NCBI GenBank assembly: GCA_947165675.1
Contig: CAMVBJ010000024.1
Location: forward strand, 1-48,109
Length of the DNA stretch: 48,109 nt
DNA from: an uncultured Prevotellaceae bacterium
GTDB lineage: Bacteria > Bacteroidota > Bacteroidia > Bacteroidales > Muribaculaceae
Direction of reading: 5' to 3'
In this document: piece by piece, positions 9,701-16,624 of the stretch
How the letters are laid out: each line of letters starts with the position of its first letter
Position numbering within the stretch: the first letter of the stretch is position 1
The notes under the pieces: model-generated
Told to the model about the DNA's origin: nothing
Databases searched by the model: none
The model's input: only the letters and a program-made list of their open reading frames with translations
Position numbers and translations under genes: made by a program

Positions 9701-11183
9701 CCACCTGATAGGTTTGACCGTTATAAAGGTACTGATAAGCTACGGCCAGGATTTCATCGCTCGATAAGGCAGTCTTGAGCATGATGTAACCCAGGCTGGG
9801 ATTCAGTGTATATTCCGAAGAGGAGAGCAAGCGTGCACTCTCAATCTTCTCATAGTCCCTACCACCCTCAAATCCGTAGTCCTTCAATGGAGAAAGTGCA
9901 GCCGTCTTGTAACGGGCGTCAGGGTAGTTCCTCTTGATTTCGTCCATCAAGTTGTTAGCGCTGTCACAGGGCACCATGCCCTCTTGTCCAAGCCAGTGAT
10001 GGTTCAAGATATTAATTTCATCACCCTCACCCAAATCCATGAATGCCAAAATGTGGCGTGACTCATTGTAGTTGTTGCGCTTATTGGTCACCCAAACCTC
10101 AATGCGTGTAATTTGAATACCAGATGAAGGTACCGGCAAGGTAGTGCACCAATTATCATAGTGATCACGGAAGTAGTGTGACAGGAAGAAATTGCGGTTC
10201 TGGTCATACTTGTCGGCAGTGAGATAGAAATCGGTTGTCTGAGAGCCACCCTTACTGCTAACGGTCTGAGACTCACTATTCTGTTGCGAAACAAGAGCGG
10301 TGGCGGTGAGTTTGCCAAATTGCAATTTAGTCTTGATACCAAACAATGCTGCACTACCGCGGATGAGCTGAGAACCTGTTGTCATGCTCACATTACCCGC
10401 CTCAATATTCTTGATGATTTCATCCTCTTTGCCTTCATAAGCAAGCTTGAGGTTCTTGCTATCGAAATCAAAAGTGGCGCCGGTATTGTAGGACATATTG
10501 AAGCGCATCTTGTCACCCACTGACGCGGTTATGTTAGCTTGAATCTTCTGGTCGAAGTCAAAGTAGGTCTTGCGACGTTGTGAGACAGAAAGTGCAGGGT
10601 TGTCGGTAGAGTTGCTCTTCACGCCCATGTTGATGACGACCGATCCGGTGGTCTTGAGTTGAACACCGCCAGGGCCAAAGACTTTCTCTAATGGCCCCAT
10701 GCCAAACTGCATGTCCAAGAAGTTGAACGGGTCTTTCTCTTTTTCTTGAGCGCTTTCGGCGTTCTTTTGACGATAATACTCCATCATCGAACGCCGGAAG
10801 TCCATATTGCTATACTCGTCAGACGACATGATATAGGGAGTAACTATATCATTGTCGCCTAAACGTGTGTGAATCACATAACAACCAGTCTCAGGGTCAA
10901 ACTCGACAACACTGGTAATGTTGGATGGTGTCTTCAAGTCGGCGGCATATTCACTGTTGTCCTGGACGTCATTATAGTTAAGTGGGACAGTGTGCTTCAC
11001 ATTGAAGTGAAGATCCAGTTGTGGCGTCTGCTGTTGTTGAGCCGAGGGACGCGTGTCGGGAGGTGGCGGTGGGGGTGGCAATGTGCTGGTTACATATTGT
11101 GCCAACAACGTGTTATTACCCGCCCACAAGCCAATGAGCGTTCCTATAATGATGGCTAAAAATATTTTTTTTCGGCTCAGCAT
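3732..11183 (-). CDS. sprA: SprA/Sov, type IX secretion outer-membrane translocon
   Basis: At 2483 aa this has the length expected for SprA, the giant 36-strand outer-membrane barrel through which type IX substrates leave the cell. An N-terminal signal/anchor (residues about 7-29) is followed by a proline-rich stretch (TLPPPPPPPDTRPS) and then long alternating beta-rich sequence. Recognisable pieces are FGPGGVQLKTTGSVVINMG near residue 170, the SSYIDDFESTQSGIDMRSP region, and WVDELRVTDFDSEGGWAA. It ends in barrel strands (VSKRITMGAYFDY...INMSLVK). The open reading frame is intact. It lies 60 bp after ruvA, a neighbour often seen with sprA in Bacteroidetes. Other type IX genes (porV, gldKLMN) are not in the window. 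Confidence 0.96.
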   Translation of the reverse strand: MLSRKKIFLAIIIGTLIGLWAGNNTLLAQYVTSTLPPPPPPPDTRPSAQQQQTPQLDLHFNVKHTVPLNYNDVQDNSEYAADLKTPSNITSVVEFDPETGCYVIHTRLGDNDIVTPYIMSSDEYSNMDFRRSMMEYYRQKNAESAQEKEKDPFNFLDMQFGMGPLEKVFGPGGVQLKTTGSVVINMGVKSNSTDNPALSVSQRRKTYFDFDQKIQANITASVGDKMRFNMSYNTGATFDFDSKNLKLAYEGKEDEIIKNIEAGNVSMTTGSQLIRGSAALFGIKTKLQFGKLTATALVSQQNSESQTVSSKGGSQTTDFYLTADKYDQNRNFFLSHYFRDHYDNWCTTLPVPSSGIQITRIEVWVTNKRNNYNESRHILAFMDLGEGDEINILNHHWLGQEGMVPCDSANNLMDEIKRNYPDARYKTAALSPLKDYGFEGGRDYEKIESARLLSSSEYTLNPSLGYIMLKTALSSDEILAVAYQYLYNGQTYQVGEFSSDITSSDQSLYVKMLKGTTSSPYYPMWDLAMKNVYALGAYSIQKNNFKLNIKYLSDTTGNELTYIPAGAINGTPLLQVMNLDRLDANQETNIDGRFDYLEGYTVQSSTGKIIFPVVEPFGEHLRSKFQDDALAQKYIYTELYDSTLTVAQQFSDKNKFVLAGEYQSSSGSVIRLNATNVARGSVVVTAGGVTLTENSDYTVDYTMGTVTITNQSIIDAGTNISVSLENQSTFSMQRKTLLGLDLDYAFNKDFHIGGTIMHYGEKAIGDKVAIGKELVNNTIWGVNMSYNTQFMWLTNLLNKIPTVNAVAPSTLNFRGDFAQLVPHQAKTGSNSGSSYIDDFESTQSGIDMRSPYSWFLASTPNDAMANSLLFPEDDLAYGKSRALLSWYYVDRLFTQRNSSYAPGYIKNDLDALSYPYAREVAFSEVFPGRELNYGESSVIQTLNLSFYPQERGPYNLDGTYVNKEDGSLLYPEKRWGGIMRKIDNTNFEQSNIEYIQFWMLDPFMDPDLNNSDGGSLYFNLGEVSEDILKDGYKSYENGLPINGDSTYVTTTIWGKVATQSSLTYAFDNTNGARILQDVGLDGLSTAEEFTHPTYAAFLNELQRDMPESTIAAMRENPFSPLNDPASDNYAFYRHNYYDQNRYSIIDRYKHYNGTEGNSLSQSDADDSQYQTSRSTPDVEDINQDNTLNEYERYFQYKVAIHPDSMRVGKNFITDKQVANVHTRNGETQVATWYQFTIPLASYQKKVGNIQDFSTIRFMRMFMTDFHATTHLRFASLELVRGEWRNYKYNLNMRGEQPANGNISINTVNIEENASREPVNYVLPPGVSRIIDSGQSQITQLNEQSMQLTVNDLDAGDARGVYRNTDLDLRTYKRLQMFVHNEATINNESNLRNGDVSLFVRLGSDVKNNYYEYEIPLTVTPAGRYSTNSSSDRLKVWPEENMLDINLDVLVNAKKNRNADKMAGIDGVSYSARYQDVDDDHPNNKVYVVGNPALSKVRVILIGVRNNSPTTKSCVVWVDELRVTDFDSEGGWAAKASMTLSMSDIATVNLGFHKETAGFGSIDQSLSMRRLDNYDQYNVAVQTDLGRFIPEKVKLHAPIYYSYSNEKTTPKYNPLDQDVELKESIDICETKEQKDSIMNFAVTQRTAKNFSISGLKFDVKTMKNPMPWDPTNFSFSYSFNKQHMNDPENVYENTNDYRGSMQYNWTPYAKPFKPFSYFINEKNKNMKFFRDWEIHWLPSNVAFSTNISRYYYEQQTRNETGIDVELPVAVSKNFLWDRQFALSWSFTKSLTASFNSNTTAHILEPVGQVNRKLLPDKYRDWRDSVMRSIKDLGTPWAYNQTFNVSYKAPFSQIPILSWINASLSYNSIYRWDRGSIVGGVSTGNTIANQTTRSLDGRFSLEQFYSKIPYLKKVDERFSSKSSKRSKPAKKEKPKKFSRTIKLSPDTAIIINHKLGVKKVKVTATTTKDEPFKVEFKVKDKDNVEIITLGEENLKFTITEIKGEERHNFFTEAAQYMSRVLMSVRSVNLRLKKTTSLTIPQFIPDIGDIFGQTTHYDVMAPGLGFAFGFADQSYIDKAIDHNWLLNDKSQTTPALYGCTNEFNAEVQLEPISGLKITLTGNRTDNRTNQIQFMYDNPTVLFGGSYTKTHIALKTAMRTVKADDNYHSDVFDKFLENIPIVADRLQQQYMGVTYPHAGFLQNTAMAGNTYSIENGAVNTSSSDVLIPAFMAAYSGQDAKKVNLNPFPGIKSILPNWRVSYDGLMRIPFFKRLFKNFTLTHAYQCVYSVGSYNSFTDWVTIGNGLGFTRDVLTGGAIPSSPYNISSISLTEKFAPLIGFNATFFNDLSLNLQFDDQRTLTLNSSAGQLVEASSRSFTLGGSYKIANFNKVLKIKSKQQNVNNDLTFNLNVKMSSNTALIRKIDLNTAQATSGTRTWSVNFTANYVVSKRITMGAYFDYQTNTPLVSTSAYPTTNSNYGLTINMSLVK

Positions 11184-11243
11184 GAACTTTTTTATTCAAT
11201 AGTTATCTTCACAAGCCTGAATTATGCTTCAAGACTCATGACA

Positions 11244-11837
11244 TCACATCATCTTGAGGGCCTGCTTGATCGCTTCCTCAACACTCAAGCCTGGATTGTT
11301 GGTTAACAGTGACTTAAGTGCCTTTTGGGAAGCTTGTTGGGTGAATCCCAACATGACGAGAGCGGCAAGCGCTTCGTCATAAACAAGACCTGCAGGTTTA
11401 CCTGTATGTTCTAATAACGTATTACCTGCTGGTTTTATTTTATCCTTGAGATCAACTATTATTCGCTGGGCTGTTTTAGCTCCGACACCTTTCACGGCCT
11501 TAAACATGGCAGTATCGTTGCTGGTGACAGCTTGGGCCAACTCATCTACATTCATTGAGGACAAAATCACACGAGCGGTATTGGGCCCAACCCCCGACAC
11601 CGAGATAAGCAGGAGGAATGCCTCTCTCTCCTTCTTGGTGGCAAAGCCATAGAGTAAGTGAGCGTCCTCACGTATCACCTCATGAACGTATAACAACGTC
11701 GAGTCACCCTTCTCTCCCCTATTGAGGACATCATAGGTATTTAACGAGATATTCAACATGTATCCCAAGCCATGATTATCTATGATGGCATAAGCAGGAT
11801 TGATCTCAGCTATTGTTCCTTTTATATAATCAAACAT
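11244..11837 (-). CDS. ruvA: Holliday junction branch migration protein RuvA
   Basis: RuvA binds four-way junctions as a tetramer and loads the RuvB motor during recombinational repair. The 197-aa protein has the expected three parts: an OB-fold N-terminus (MFDYIKGTIAEINPAYAIIDNHGLGYML), a helix-hairpin-helix middle with VSGVGPNTARVILSSM and VKGVGAKTAQRIIVDLKDK, and a C-terminal RuvB-contact domain (EALAALVMLGFTQQASQKAL). It starts 4 bp after the upstream subtilase stop codon and lies 60 bp before sprA, so a housekeeping repair gene sits inside a block of secretion and protease genes. Identification is secure. Confidence 0.97.
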   Translation of the reverse strand: MFDYIKGTIAEINPAYAIIDNHGLGYMLNISLNTYDVLNRGEKGDSTLLYVHEVIREDAHLLYGFATKKEREAFLLLISVSGVGPNTARVILSSMNVDELAQAVTSNDTAMFKAVKGVGAKTAQRIIVDLKDKIKPAGNTLLEHTGKPAGLVYDEALAALVMLGFTQQASQKALKSLLTNNPGLSVEEAIKQALKMM

Positions 11838-11841
11838 AAAC

Positions 11842-13959
11842 TCAGTTTTTTAATATCAAATCAATCAAACGATTAACATCGGCTATCTGGATTTCGGAAT
11901 CACGATTGACGTCAGCTCGAATCAGGGTTGCCGAATCACGTTGCGACCCATCATCCAGTAAAACATCAATAATCAACAAGACATCGGCAATATTCACTTC
12001 GTCGTCATGGTTCACGTCACCCTTTAACAAAATGCGGTCAATGACATGATTTACCGCAGCAAGAACATCAATTTTACCACTACCCCATCGTTCCAAATTG
12101 CCATTTTGCACCCATTGGTCACGCACAGCGGTAGCATTGAACACATCACGTATCATCCTAACGGTGAGACGTGGTTCCAGTTGTAGCAACAATGCGATAC
12201 AACCACTCACTACCGGAGCCGACATCGAAGTGCCCTGATTGACATAATAAGGATACTCAATGCCATCGACAGTAACAGGAGAAACCCAACTCCTCAGAAC
12301 AGCATCAGTCTCGTACCTACTTGCTGAAGAAATCACCGAGTAGCCTGGTGCACAGATATCAGGGCGGGAAAGCCCACGTTCGTCAGGACCATAAGAAGAG
12401 AAATCTGCTATATCGGTGGGAATGCTGCCCGTGATATGCATGTTATCTCCATATATATTAACATAACTTGCACGAGTACAGTATGCCCCGACAGAAATCA
12501 CGTCATCGGTCGTAGCCATATCACTTATAGAACCTTGGGAAGTTCCACCCGTAACTCCAGGAAGGTTGAAAGAGTAGAAATAAGTATTCTTAGTACACCA
12601 CCCGGAAAGCATAGTCGGCTGGTTGGCCGTATATTGAATACCCACCAAATGACCTGCCGCAAGGGATGTTGCGTCAAAGATCCAGTATGAATGGAAACGT
12701 CCGTCACCCACCACTGAACCGTCCACATCAAATTGTGGTTCAATAGCGTTAACATACTGGAAATACCCCGAATAATAGGCTCCGAAATCCAAATCGTCAA
12801 CACTGTTAATCTCATAGACACTATCCTCGGGCAGACTTCCAATCCAAGAGGACGCATACTCGATTTCTCCTGTTTGGCGGTTTACAATAACAATGCGGGT
12901 CAAATGATCCTGAGCGCCATCATTCCACATACTTACATACCCCTTACGCTGTAGTCCTGACCACTGATTACGCAATAGTGTAGTTACTGTGTCACGGTTT
13001 CCAGACAAGTTCTCGTGAAAACAGATAGGGGCATTGCCATCATTACCAGCCGATAAAACACAGATGCGTCCTGGTCCAGATAAAGAGGAAAAAGTCCTGC
13101 ACAAGAAAGAAGAACCGTCATTAGGTCCATCATTGGTGCCAAGGCTCATGTTGACGACACAAGGTTTACCTGCCCTATCGGCGAAATCGAAGATGTAACG
13201 AAGGCAATTAGCGATATTAATATCGGTAAGTTCGTCTTCAGGAATACCACACGCCACTATATCGGCTTCGGGAGCCACACCATACCAGTTGCAAGACATA
13301 TAACCACCCACAGCAGTTCCAGCAGTATGAGTGCCATGGGATGAGTCAGGAGAGTCGGTTGTAAGCAAAGCTATTTCACCTTGAGTTTCATAATAGCTTC
13401 CTGGCAATGAATATCCATCTACCACTGGACTGACACCTGATGAGTCGCAAGGCATATACACTGCCTGTAAGCGAGAACGCCCATCGGCATCATTCCAATT
13501 CACATGATTATAATCGATGCCAGTGTCAATAATGCCGACAATGACATCCTTGCCCCTGAGGGGTGCAGGCAATCCTTGGGCATGAATCAGGTCATCCACA
13601 TTTGAGTAATAACGGGCACTGTCATTGCACACGTGGACATGACATCCCAGTGAAATCTGAGAAACGCCCTCGATGGATACAACATCGTGCATTACATGAG
13701 CTGGGATAGTCGCTGTCACAAAACCATTGAAGGTAGCGTTGATTTTCACACCCACCGCCTGCAACGAATCTATCACTTGGTCATCATTCAAGCCAATGAA
13801 CGCTTGATAACACCGTGGAGAAGATGAGGCAACGCCACGCAAGCACGTTGCATTTCGTTGCCACAATTGATATCGTGATGCGGCACTGAACGGATTAGCA
13901 GCTTTTACCAGTAAGCCGAGAAACAACAATATGAGTAATATCGATGCTACTCTGGCCAT
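11842..13959 (-). CDS. Secreted S8 subtilisin-like protease with dockerin-like tail
   Basis: A 705-aa exported serine protease. A signal peptide (residues 1-21) and an I9-like propeptide region (about 50-105) precede the catalytic domain. Asp145 (GIIDTGIDYNH), His208 (SSHGTHTAGT), oxyanion Asn306 (SAGNDG) and Ser578 (NQGTSMSAP) give a complete triad. A long insertion between Asn306 and Ser578 is beta-rich. The last 60 or so residues hold two EF-hand or dockerin-like repeats with loops DVNHDDEVNIAD and DVNRDSEIQIAD. The ATG overlaps the stop of the upstream paralogue as TAATG, implying translational coupling. The substrate is unknown. No classical type IX C-terminal domain is seen. Confidence 0.9.
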   Translation of the reverse strand: MARVASILLILLFLGLLVKAANPFSAASRYQLWQRNATCLRGVASSSPRCYQAFIGLNDDQVIDSLQAVGVKINATFNGFVTATIPAHVMHDVVSIEGVSQISLGCHVHVCNDSARYYSNVDDLIHAQGLPAPLRGKDVIVGIIDTGIDYNHVNWNDADGRSRLQAVYMPCDSSGVSPVVDGYSLPGSYYETQGEIALLTTDSPDSSHGTHTAGTAVGGYMSCNWYGVAPEADIVACGIPEDELTDINIANCLRYIFDFADRAGKPCVVNMSLGTNDGPNDGSSFLCRTFSSLSGPGRICVLSAGNDGNAPICFHENLSGNRDTVTTLLRNQWSGLQRKGYVSMWNDGAQDHLTRIVIVNRQTGEIEYASSWIGSLPEDSVYEINSVDDLDFGAYYSGYFQYVNAIEPQFDVDGSVVGDGRFHSYWIFDATSLAAGHLVGIQYTANQPTMLSGWCTKNTYFYSFNLPGVTGGTSQGSISDMATTDDVISVGAYCTRASYVNIYGDNMHITGSIPTDIADFSSYGPDERGLSRPDICAPGYSVISSASRYETDAVLRSWVSPVTVDGIEYPYYVNQGTSMSAPVVSGCIALLLQLEPRLTVRMIRDVFNATAVRDQWVQNGNLERWGSGKIDVLAAVNHVIDRILLKGDVNHDDEVNIADVLLIIDVLLDDGSQRDSATLIRADVNRDSEIQIADVNRLIDLILKN

Positions 13960-16001
13960 TAATTACCATTTAAAATCAAGTCAATGATGGAATTGATATC
14001 GCTGATGGTAACTTCACCATCATTGTTCACATCGGCCCGTTTCATAATGTCGTCACTAACTACACCGCCAAGAATAATATCAATCGTCAAATTCACGTCG
14101 CTGATAGTCACCTCGCCGTCATTGTTCACATCACCATTCTTGTCCTCAATGTGAAGCACATGTCGCATACCCGCAACGGCATCCAACTTGCCGGCGCCCC
14201 AACACTCTGCATCACCGTGGGTTACCTGCCAGTCCTTATAGCTGGTCTTTCTGATAATCTCTCTCACATCGGCAGTGCTCAGATTTGGATTGGCTTCCAT
14301 CCACAATGCCACCGTGCCTGAAACCACAGCAGCCGACATTGATGTGCCCATGTAAGGGCAATAGGGATACTCAATACCGTCAACGAAGGCCGAAGGCTGC
14401 CAATATTGAATGTTGGGTGGATTGGTGTTATAGCGGTTACCCGATGACAGTATCACACTACCCGGGGCACACACATCGGGACGAGAGATTCCGTTATCAT
14501 CCGGGCCATAGGATGAGTTGTGTGAAAGCAGAGTAGGCTGGCTGGTTGCACGGTAAACATACGAGCTATCACGCAACAGGATATAGGCACGGCTATTATA
14601 AGCGCCCACAGAAATCACGCTGTCGGTAGTGGCAAAATCACTGATGGATCCATGAATGTCTCCCCTCTCGGCCCAGCTCACTCCATGTTGGCTGAAGTGG
14701 GCATACCAAGAAGTCCAGATTGATAACTCATTGCGTGACGGCGCAAAGTATTGCAATCCCAGCACATAGTTGGAGTATTTACCTTTTACGTTCACATTGC
14801 ACAACGAGTTGGGACGTCCATTGACATCATACGTACCCCGGATCGTCACTTTTCCAGTGAAATATTCGGCCAACCTTGAATCGGTTTCAGCTGATATTTC
14901 AGCATAAGATCCTTGTGACACAGCGCCATAAGGACGTGTACTATAGACCACTTCTTTAGTGCGGGTATCAACGATGACGAGTCTTGCATTAAATGCGCTC
15001 TTGGATTTACTCCAGGCATCAACATTTCCGGTCAACGTCGTACTTCCCCAAATGCCTCCCAAGAGTACAGTAACAGTATCCTGCTTGTTCTCGAGAACAC
15101 GATGAACATACACTGGGTCGTCACCATCATTACCAGCAGGTACAACAAACACTCGGCCTGGGCCAGAGAGTTGTTCACACACGCGGTTAAGGTAGGACGT
15201 GCCATCATGAGGGCCAATATTGGTGCCTAAACTCATATTGATCACACATGGTTTACCCATTCGGCGAGCGTAATCACAAGCATAACTGATGCAGTTGGCC
15301 ACCACCACGTCGTTGAGTTTGTCTTCGGGAACACCACAGGCGACGATGTCGGCTTCGGGAGCAACACCATACCAGCCATTGTCACGATAGGAGCCTGCGG
15401 CAGTGCCGGCGGTATGTGTACCGTGGGTCGAATGAGGGTCATCGGTCGTCAATGTTGCTATTTCATCGGCATTCTCATAGCAGCTGCCTGGAAGGCGGAT
15501 AGCCCTGACAACAGGCGGTGTACCGTTATCGTCAAAGGGCATATATACAGCCTTGACACGTGTCTTTCCTTCGGCATCACACAGGTTGATATGGTTATAA
15601 TCAAAGCCACCGTCGATAACAGCAACGATAACCCCCTTGCCAGTATAAGGCATACCCAAGCCCTCGCCCAGGTGGACAGGATCAACACGTGAGTAGAAGC
15701 GGGCGCTATCAGAACAGGTCTCAAGATAGGTGGACCGTGTCACGTGCTTAACGCCATTGATCGCTAATAGTGTCGAAGTTTCAATGTCGGTGGGAATACG
15801 GGCAGCGATAAAACCATCAAATCTTGAAGTGATGGTCACGCCAGCAGCATTAAGTTGATACTGCATGTACTCGTCGAGCTGTTCGACTTCAATAAACGCA
15901 TCGTAGTATTCATTGCTCACTTCGCCCTGAGCTAACGCGGGCAACGTGGCGCTTACCATGGCCACTACTACTGACATCAATAATAAGGTAATCCTTTTCA
16001 T
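13959..16001 (-). CDS. Secreted S8 subtilisin-like protease with dockerin-like tail (paralogue)
   Basis: A 680-aa paralogue of the next gene with the same plan: signal peptide (cleavage near ALAQ, residue 25), propeptide-like region, Asp130 (AVIDGGFDYNH), His193 (STHGTHTAGT), Asn291 (PAGNDG) and Ser554 (YMGTSMSAA), then a paired dockerin-like tail with loops DVNNDGEVTISD, present twice. All catalytic residues are intact. It is the first gene of the minus-strand block leading to ruvA and sprA, and its stop codon overlaps the next start. A -7 element TACATTTG lies about 50 bp upstream. Secretion by the neighbouring SprA is a reasonable inference, not shown by sequence. Confidence 0.9.
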   Translation of the reverse strand: MKRITLLLMSVVVAMVSATLPALAQGEVSNEYYDAFIEVEQLDEYMQYQLNAAGVTITSRFDGFIAARIPTDIETSTLLAINGVKHVTRSTYLETCSDSARFYSRVDPVHLGEGLGMPYTGKGVIVAVIDGGFDYNHINLCDAEGKTRVKAVYMPFDDNGTPPVVRAIRLPGSCYENADEIATLTTDDPHSTHGTHTAGTAAGSYRDNGWYGVAPEADIVACGVPEDKLNDVVVANCISYACDYARRMGKPCVINMSLGTNIGPHDGTSYLNRVCEQLSGPGRVFVVPAGNDGDDPVYVHRVLENKQDTVTVLLGGIWGSTTLTGNVDAWSKSKSAFNARLVIVDTRTKEVVYSTRPYGAVSQGSYAEISAETDSRLAEYFTGKVTIRGTYDVNGRPNSLCNVNVKGKYSNYVLGLQYFAPSRNELSIWTSWYAHFSQHGVSWAERGDIHGSISDFATTDSVISVGAYNSRAYILLRDSSYVYRATSQPTLLSHNSSYGPDDNGISRPDVCAPGSVILSSGNRYNTNPPNIQYWQPSAFVDGIEYPYCPYMGTSMSAAVVSGTVALWMEANPNLSTADVREIIRKTSYKDWQVTHGDAECWGAGKLDAVAGMRHVLHIEDKNGDVNNDGEVTISDVNLTIDIILGGVVSDDIMKRADVNNDGEVTISDINSIIDLILNGN

Positions 16002-16047
16002 ATCATGATTAGCTGTAAAGTTTCTAACTCATGTTGTAATTAAACTG

Positions 16048-16055
16048 CAAATGTA
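16048..16055 (-). promoter_or_regulatory. Putative -7 element of the subtilase-ruvA-sprA block
   Basis: CAAATGTA on the plus strand reads TACATTTG on the minus strand. No clear -33 TTG is present at 20 nt. The predicted leader to the ATG at 16001 is about 45 nt. The palindrome at 16096-16136 lies just upstream. Confidence 0.5.
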
Positions 16056-16095
16056 GTGAAAAATCATGGTACCATCTCTATTTTCAAATAAAAAA

Positions 16096-16136
16096 TTCAA
16101 GTTTCTAAAGTAGCTGCGCCACTTTAAAAACTTGAA
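16096..16136. repeat. 41-bp palindrome, copy 1
   Basis: TTCAAGTTTCTAAAGT (16096-16111) pairs with ACTTTAAAAACTTGAA (16121-16136) at 15 of 16 positions around the loop AGCTGCGCC. A near-identical palindrome abuts the stop codon of the TPR gene at the other end of this intergenic region. Confidence 0.8.
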
Positions 16137-16235
16137 TCATATATAATTGCAACCTTTGCGCAAAAGACTATGAATATTGGTAGCAATTTCCTGATTTCAT
16201 CATTTGTTTCGGCCATTAGATAGCTGATATTGATT

Positions 16236-16363
16236 GATAGCAGTTGACCTTGAGAAGTTTTTTAACGCTAATTTCGCTAAGAAAAACGTATTGCACGAAT
16301 AGTATTTATAATAATTCGAGTAATTCGCATTAGCCCCGCAGGGTTAGGGCCAACTTCTATATC
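16236..16363. repeat. 128-bp repeat element, copy B (MITE-like)
   Basis: The left end GATAGCAGTTGACC and right end GGCCAACTTCTATATC form imperfect terminal inverted repeats. The length equals copy A (192-319), and the core block from ATTTCGCTAAG to the right end is nearly identical. It lies in the 622-bp gap between the subtilase promoter region and the TPR gene. Confidence 0.75.
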
Positions 16364-16369
16364 ATTCCC

Positions 16370-16411
16370 TAAAAAAATGAAAACGGGTGGCTGGAATCAC
16401 ACAGCCACCCG
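16370..16411 (-). terminator. Intrinsic terminator read from the TPR-gene side
   Basis: A perfect 10-bp stem (CGGGTGGCTG at 16384-16393 with CAGCCACCCG at 16402-16411). On the minus strand the hairpin is followed by TTTTCATTTTTTT. It lies about 210 bp after the TPR-gene stop, so it probably ends that operon. Confidence 0.75.
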
Positions 16412-16584
16412 CAATGAGGTTATTACTTTACTTAAGTTTCGCAAGTTGTTAACTTGCTCACTGCATAAAGATTAACGATTAAAGATTAACGAAAAACCAT
16501 CCCAAAAATCGGGAAAATTTTCCAAAACTTACTATTAACCTGTGTAAATACCTTCTTTACTCGTTAATCGTTACTCTCTACTCC
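16412..16584. other. Noncoding spacer with small repeats
   Basis: AT-rich DNA with GATTAACG repeated at about 16470-16491 and its inverse (TCGTTAATCGTT) near 16560. No coding region or clear promoter was found. It is part of the intergenic interval 16002-16624. Confidence 0.5.
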
Positions 16585-16624
16585 TCAAGTTTTTAAAGTG
16601 GTTCAGCCACTTTAGAAACTTGAA
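16585..16624. repeat. Palindrome copy 2, directly after the TPR-gene stop
   Basis: TCAAGTTTTTAAAGTGG pairs with CCACTTTAGAAACTTGA around TTCAG. The arms match the palindrome at 16096-16136 in sequence. It abuts the stop codon (16625-16627) of the TPR gene, so in RNA it would form the immediate 3' hairpin of that message. Confidence 0.8.
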
